Origin: JBBQYD01 sp942493075
GTDB taxonomy: Bacteria > Verrucomicrobiota > Verrucomicrobiia > Limisphaerales > UBA8199
DNA: 64,000 nt
Assembly: GCA_942493075.1 (NCBI GenBank)
Contig: OW818681.1
Location: 5,952,001-6,016,000 of the forward strand
Direction: 5' to 3'
The notes beneath the pieces are model-generated. The model saw only the letters and a list, made by a program, of their open reading frames with translations, was not told the DNA's origin and searched no databases. Positions within the stretch are counted from its first letter, which is position 1. The number at the start of each line of letters is the position of its first letter. The position numbers and the translations under genes are program-made. Shown one piece after another: positions 62,409 through 64,000 of the stretch.

Positions 62409-63018
62409 TCTTTCCGGAAATGGTGGTTAGTTAGTGATGTTTCATTCTGGGCGGATCAGCCGGTTCCAAGATGCTCTGTGGCTCAAGGCTCGCCGCTCTC
62501 TATGGAATGGGAGATTAAGCAGCAACGCCAGGAAACCAAGGGGAAAAGGGGGAGGCAATCGACTGCGGGTTGGCCTCGGCAAAGAGTAGAAGAGGCGTCC
62601 CGCCTCTTTCCGGAATCAGTCCTGAGATCGATCCGTTATTCGTAATCCGTAATTCGTAAACCGGCCGCTCCTCAGTTTTCTCAGCCCCCCTGAGAGCGTG
62701 GCTTGGTAACCCTGTAGCTCCCCGTGTGCTGTCCGTGCACGCTCCGTGGTGTCCGTGTGCCGTCCGTGCCTCGCACAACCCCGGGCTTATAGCTCGCATT
62801 CCTTCGGAATGCAACCGGGCGGGAAGAGAAACGGGAAACCGCCCGGTGGACCACTGGGGAATTCGATCGTCCGCTCCTGTTCGATGTTCCGTGTGTAACA
62901 ACAGAAAGGGGCGGCGAGGACGCCGCCCGTACTCGCAGTCGAGACGACCGCGCTACACGCTCGTAATTGCCCTGTTCCTCGCATTGCGATGTGCCGCCTG
63001 CTGCGTTTATCCTCACGC
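62409..63018. repeat. 610-base intergenic region with several dispersed repeats
   Basis: No gene supported. Contents: TTCGTAATCCGTAATTCGTAA near 62638; a GTCCGTG repeat with CCGTGTGCCGTCCGTGC at 62751-62769; GCATTCC-TTC-GGAATGC (62796-62812); CCGGGCGG/CCGCCCGG (62815-62822 with 62839-62846); GGGCGGCG/CGCCGCCC near 62910-62928; and an exact 30-base match to 59562-59591 at 62928-62957. The density suggests a site where small palindromic elements accumulated. Confidence 0.65.
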
Positions 63019-63789
63019 ATGCGAAAAACTCGGAATACCGCACCTGTGTCCAACCCGCGGCTTGCGCAGGAACTCTCGGCTGAGTTGCGCGCAGCCGGCA
63101 ACCCTTCAGCCGCACGCGTGCTTCAGGGGTTTTTCAAAACCGGTCCGGGTCAGTATGGGGAAGGCGACATATTTCTTGGAATCAAGGTGCCGGCGCTGCG
63201 AAGCATCGTCAAGAAGCACGGCGTGGTGGTTCCTGAGGATGTCCTTCCCCTGCTCCACTCTCAAATACATGAGGAACGAGCCGCAGCGTTGTTTCTCTGG
63301 GTCCGTGCTTTCGAGAAGGGAGACGCCGCCACAAGAAGCAAAATCTTTAAGCTCTACCTGGCCAACACGAAGTGGATCAACAATTGGGACCTGGTGGATC
63401 TCACGGCGCCGCAAATCATCGGTGAATCGTTGAATGCAAACGACTCCGGGTTACTGGACAAACTTGCGCGGTCAAAGTCGCTTTGGGAAAGGCGTATCTC
63501 AGTCGTGGCCACGTTTGCTTTTATCCGGCAAGGCCAGTTCGAGACCTGCATCCGCATCTGCCGGGAACTTCTAACCGATCAGCATGATCTGATGCATAAG
63601 GCTTGCGGCTGGATGCTGCGGGAAATCGGCAAGCGCGACCGTGATACCCTGGTGAAATTTCTCGAAGCTCACGCGCATGAAATGCCCCGCACCATGCTGC
63701 GTTACTCGATTGAGCATTTCCCTGAAATGGAGCGCCGTGGCTGGATGGAAGCCAAAGCGCGGTTCGCTTCAAAGACAACCGGTAAATAA
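63019..63789 (+). CDS. AlkD-like DNA alkylation repair protein
   Basis: 256 residues from the ATG at 63019 (an ATG at 62989 lies in repeat DNA). Built of HEAT-like helical repeats: FFKTGPGQYGEGDIFLGIKV, PALRSIVKKHG, then NNWDLVDLTAPQIIGESL with the Trp-Asp pair of AlkD, and HKACGWMLREIGKRDRDTLV. AlkD-type glycosylases remove bulky or N-alkylated bases. The cytosolic protein is a single gene with no SOS or ada partner nearby. Confidence 0.92.
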   Translation: MRKTRNTAPVSNPRLAQELSAELRAAGNPSAARVLQGFFKTGPGQYGEGDIFLGIKVPALRSIVKKHGVVVPEDVLPLLHSQIHEERAAALFLWVRAFEKGDAATRSKIFKLYLANTKWINNWDLVDLTAPQIIGESLNANDSGLLDKLARSKSLWERRISVVATFAFIRQGQFETCIRICRELLTDQHDLMHKACGWMLREIGKRDRDTLVKFLEAHAHEMPRTMLRYSIEHFPEMERRGWMEAKARFASKTTGK

Positions 63790-63839
63790 CGAAAAGGGGG
63801 AAGAATCCCGCCTTGCGGCAGAGTGGTCCCGGCTGTGCG

Positions 63840-64000
63840 TTACTTCTGTTTCTGGTGCATCTGGCGATACACGAAGAAATAGTAGAGGCCGCCCAGAAGG
63901 ACCATCGCACCACCCAGCCACAATGAAATACGGTGCATCTCGCCCTGCATGAGCTTCTCGTCCTGGCCCATCTTCACGCCCATATAACAGAGCACAGCAC
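63840..64000 (-). CDS. C-terminal end of a membrane protein (cut by the window edge)
   Basis: A minus-strand frame runs from the window edge to a TAA at 63840-63842. The ~52 visible codons read LCYMGVKMGQDEKLMQGEMH, then a transmembrane segment SLWLGGAMVLLGGLYYFF and a short basic tail ending QMHQKQK. The composition suggests a real small or tail-anchored membrane protein. The N-terminus and identity are outside the window. Confidence 0.6.
   Translation of the reverse strand, partial: AVLCYMGVKMGQDEKLMQGEMHRISLWLGGAMVLLGGLYYFFVYRQMHQKQK

Noticed and set aside
62515..62901. 128-codon minus-strand open frame as a gene
   Set aside because: It spans several dispersed palindromes, has no start context and no family resemblance.
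1..64000. Prophage or integrated plasmid
   Set aside because: No integrase, phage structural, plasmid replication or conjugation genes were seen; mobile DNA is limited to the introns, the RAYT remnant and short repeats.

Overview
The window looks like a chromosomal stretch of a Gram-negative member of the Verrucomicrobiota, probably close to the Pedosphaera/Limisphaera group. This is inferred from gene content: lipid A genes (lpxK, an LpxL-type acyltransferase), an ECF sigma factor with a long membrane-associated C-terminal extension, a DUF4912 protein next to a GH57 enzyme, several DUF2961 (GH172) proteins, a giant delta-60-repeat protein and many short palindromic dispersed repeats. No sequence search was possible, so the lineage is an inference.

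Layout. 1-3193 (minus): the chaperone cluster dnaK, groES, groEL (groEL cut by the window edge); the dnaK ribosome-binding site lies inside a 9-bp hairpin. 3519-5090: sigma factor fused to a membrane/coiled-coil/secretin-like tail. 5311-9429: two apparently identical group II introns in the same orientation, 75 bp apart. 10151-13732: DUF4912 protein plus GH57 alpha-glucan enzyme. 13966-17250: lpxK, lpxL-like, two small lipoproteins. 17407-17988: a frameshifted REP-associated transposase between REP-like palindromes. 18135-21414: the conserved rpmH-rnpA-yidD-yidC-jag operon with a promoter and a terminator. 21482-24039 (minus): pgpA, mdh, a YebC-family gene. 24126-31427 (plus): M48 protease, an 804-residue secreted repeat protein, cstA, nadD, rsfS. 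31583-33711: a PUR/DUF3276 protein, a membrane protein and alanine dehydrogenase.

34761-44607 (minus) is the main accessory block: a tightly spaced operon of one Tat-exported GH116/DUF608-like enzyme and three exported GH172/DUF2961 paralogues, with a divergent XylR-like regulator (LacI-type sensor plus AraC HTH) at 45010-46203. It is best read as a carbohydrate utilisation locus of unknown substrate. It is followed by ligA, a Tat-exported sugar isomerase-like protein and a 2283-residue secreted protein made of beta-propeller repeats and Ig-like domains (49388-56239).

56419-59247 holds a compact group: a predicted nucleotidyltransferase, a SUFU-domain protein, a truncated second nucleotidyltransferase and a small membrane protein. 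The end carries a LamG-S41 peptidase, an SGNH-hydrolase-like lipoprotein, an AlkD-like DNA repair protein and the C-terminus of a membrane protein. Intergenic gaps in the second half are rich in short hairpin-forming repeats occurring in several copies.
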